Positions 63,185 through 64,000 of a stretch of DNA of 64,000 nt are shown piece after piece. The notes beneath the pieces are model-generated. The model did no database searches. It was not told where the DNA came from and worked only from the letters and a program-made list of their open reading frames with translations. How positions within the stretch are numbered: the stretch's first letter is position 1; every line of letters begins with the position of its first letter. The stretch covers positions 287,534 to 351,533 of the forward strand of contig NZ_JAQZAM010000005.1 of NCBI RefSeq assembly GCF_028737215.1, written 5' to 3'. Made by a program: the position numbers and the translations under genes. Source of the stretch: Actinomycetospora chibensis (GTDB taxonomy: Bacteria > Actinomycetota > Actinomycetes > Mycobacteriales > Pseudonocardiaceae).

Positions 63185-63949
63185 ATGAGGCTGGCGACGT
63201 TCAACCTGCTGCACGGCCGGTCACCGCACGACGGCGCGGTCTGCCCGGTCCGTCTGCGGGACGCGGTGAAGGCACTCGACGCCGACGTGATGGCGATCCA
63301 GGAGGTCGACCACACCCAGCCGCGCTCGGCACTGGTCGACCAGACCGCCCTGGTCGCCGAGGCCGTCGGCGCGCGGGACAGCCGCTTCCTGCCCGCCCTG
63401 GTCGGCACGCCGGGCGGGTCGTGGCGGGAGGCCGGCCCGGACGAGGTGCCGGGTGAGGAGCCGACCTACGGCATCGGGCTGGTGAGCCGGCACCCCGTGG
63501 CCGCGTGGCGCCGGATCCCGCTGGGGACCTCGTGGCTGACGCTGCCGCTGCTGGTCGACGCCCGCCGCCCTGCCCTGGTGCGGGACGAGCCGCGGCTCGG
63601 CCTCGCCGCCGTCCTCGCGCCGCCGGCGCCCGTGGGCACCGTCGTCGCGACCCACCTCGCATTCACGCCGGGCTACAACGTCGTGCAGCTCCGGCGGCTG
63701 GCGCGCGCGCTGCAGGGCCTCCCCGGGCCGATCGTGATCCTCGGGGACCTCAACGTGCCGGGCCCGCTGCCGGGCGCCGTCCTGGGGTCGTGGCACCCGT
63801 TGGCGCGCGCGCTCACGTTCCCCACCGAGGAGCCCCGCATCCAGTTCGACCACGTCCTGGCGTCGAACCCCCTGCCGGTCGCCGACGCCCGGGCCGTGGC
63901 CACGCCGGTGTCGGACCACCGGGCGCTGGTGGTGGACCTGGCTCGCTAG
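63185..63949 (+). CDS. Endonuclease/exonuclease/phosphatase (EEP) family hydrolase
   Basis: This 254-residue protein has the EEP landmarks: ATFNLLHGR, ADVMAIQEVDH with the metal-binding Glu, a central GIGLVSRHPV, IVILGDLNVPGP and the C-terminal SDHRALVVDLA with catalytic Asp-His. The fold cleaves phosphodiesters or phosphoesters; nucleic acid, phospholipid or phosphoinositide substrates are all possible. No signal peptide is visible. ATG at 63185 begins 10 bases after the Ddn-like gene, so they may be co-transcribed. Confidence 0.92.
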   Translation: MRLATFNLLHGRSPHDGAVCPVRLRDAVKALDADVMAIQEVDHTQPRSALVDQTALVAEAVGARDSRFLPALVGTPGGSWREAGPDEVPGEEPTYGIGLVSRHPVAAWRRIPLGTSWLTLPLLVDARRPALVRDEPRLGLAAVLAPPAPVGTVVATHLAFTPGYNVVQLRRLARALQGLPGPIVILGDLNVPGPLPGAVLGSWHPLARALTFPTEEPRIQFDHVLASNPLPVADARAVATPVSDHRALVVDLAR

Positions 63950-64000
63950 GGCGTGTCTGATGAATCGTCGGGTAGGGCTCTGACAAGATCTTGGTGTGCG

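Overview
The window is very GC-rich DNA with strong G/C third-position codon bias. GTG starts are frequent. Together with a WhiB regulator, a PASTA-type class A PBP, SigK/RskA, a GAF-ANTAR regulator, an F420-type nitroreductase, an LLM oxidoreductase and a DUF397/XRE pair, this points to an actinobacterium, most likely Pseudonocardiales (Actinomycetospora/Pseudonocardia-like; inference). Several blocks match, from memory, the M. tuberculosis order: Rv3680-whiB4-ponA2-Rv3683, asd-ask-leuA, ffs-dnaX, recR-ybaB and tadA-Rv3753-tyrA. Most of the window therefore looks like chromosomal core with accessory genes interleaved. I see no prophage, CRISPR array or complete insertion sequence.

Layout. 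1-4.7 kb: end of an ArsA-like ATPase, whiB4, ponA2, a metallophosphoesterase and tRNA-Pro. 4.7-9.2 kb: a GT-C membrane glycosyltransferase, then a Pro/Ala-rich one-helix membrane protein coupled to a GH18-like secreted hydrolase. 9.3-13.2 kb: the plsB2 and HAD-PlsC phospholipid acyltransferase pair. 13.2-16.7 kb: enoyl-CoA hydratase, SAM methyltransferase and an S9 peptidase. 16.7-19.3 kb: a furA-catalase-dps oxidative stress cluster. 19.3-24.3 kb: asd-lysC (with an internal lysC beta start), a small membrane protein, and leuA with a leucine leader peptide and attenuator-like hairpins. 24.4-26 kb: an XRE/DUF397 pair beside a palindrome-rich intergenic region. 26-31.2 kb: recR, ybaB, a second S9 peptidase, dnaX, SRP RNA and tRNA-Ser(GGA).

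31.3-38.5 kb: an acidic low-complexity protein, a DUF2993 lipoprotein-like protein, a Gfo/Idh oxidoreductase, a ROK regulator, and a DUF429-Gfo/Idh-LLM operon linked by stop/start overlaps. 38.7-42.9 kb: a chaplin-like small secreted protein, the unusual ligase-like/histidine-kinase fusion, and sigK-rskA. 43-45.5 kb: a LacI regulator with twin operator-like sites and an MftD-like flavoenzyme. 45.6-49.2 kb: tRNA-Ser(CGA), tadA with its associated gene, an M20 amidohydrolase and tyrA. 49.2-56 kb: an ANTAR regulator, a second degenerate ligase-like protein divergent from Ku, an HMA protein, a DJ-1/PfpI protein, a lipoprotein beta-propeller and an LCP enzyme. 56.1-60.6 kb: a TetR-BVMO-SDR-P450 catabolic cluster with twin perfect palindromes between TetR and BVMO. 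60.7-64 kb: an Hsp70-like ATPase domain, a Nei-like protein lacking the catalytic N-terminal proline, a Ddn-like protein and an EEP hydrolase.

The strongest candidate for something undescribed is the single reading frame at 39017-40786 (minus). It joins an ATP-dependent DNA ligase-like region, lacking the nucleotidyl-accepting lysine, to a LytS-type histidine kinase. About 10 kb away a second ligase-like protein, also lacking that lysine, sits beside ku. This suggests that ligase folds have been reused for nucleic acid or nucleotide sensing in this lineage (inference).
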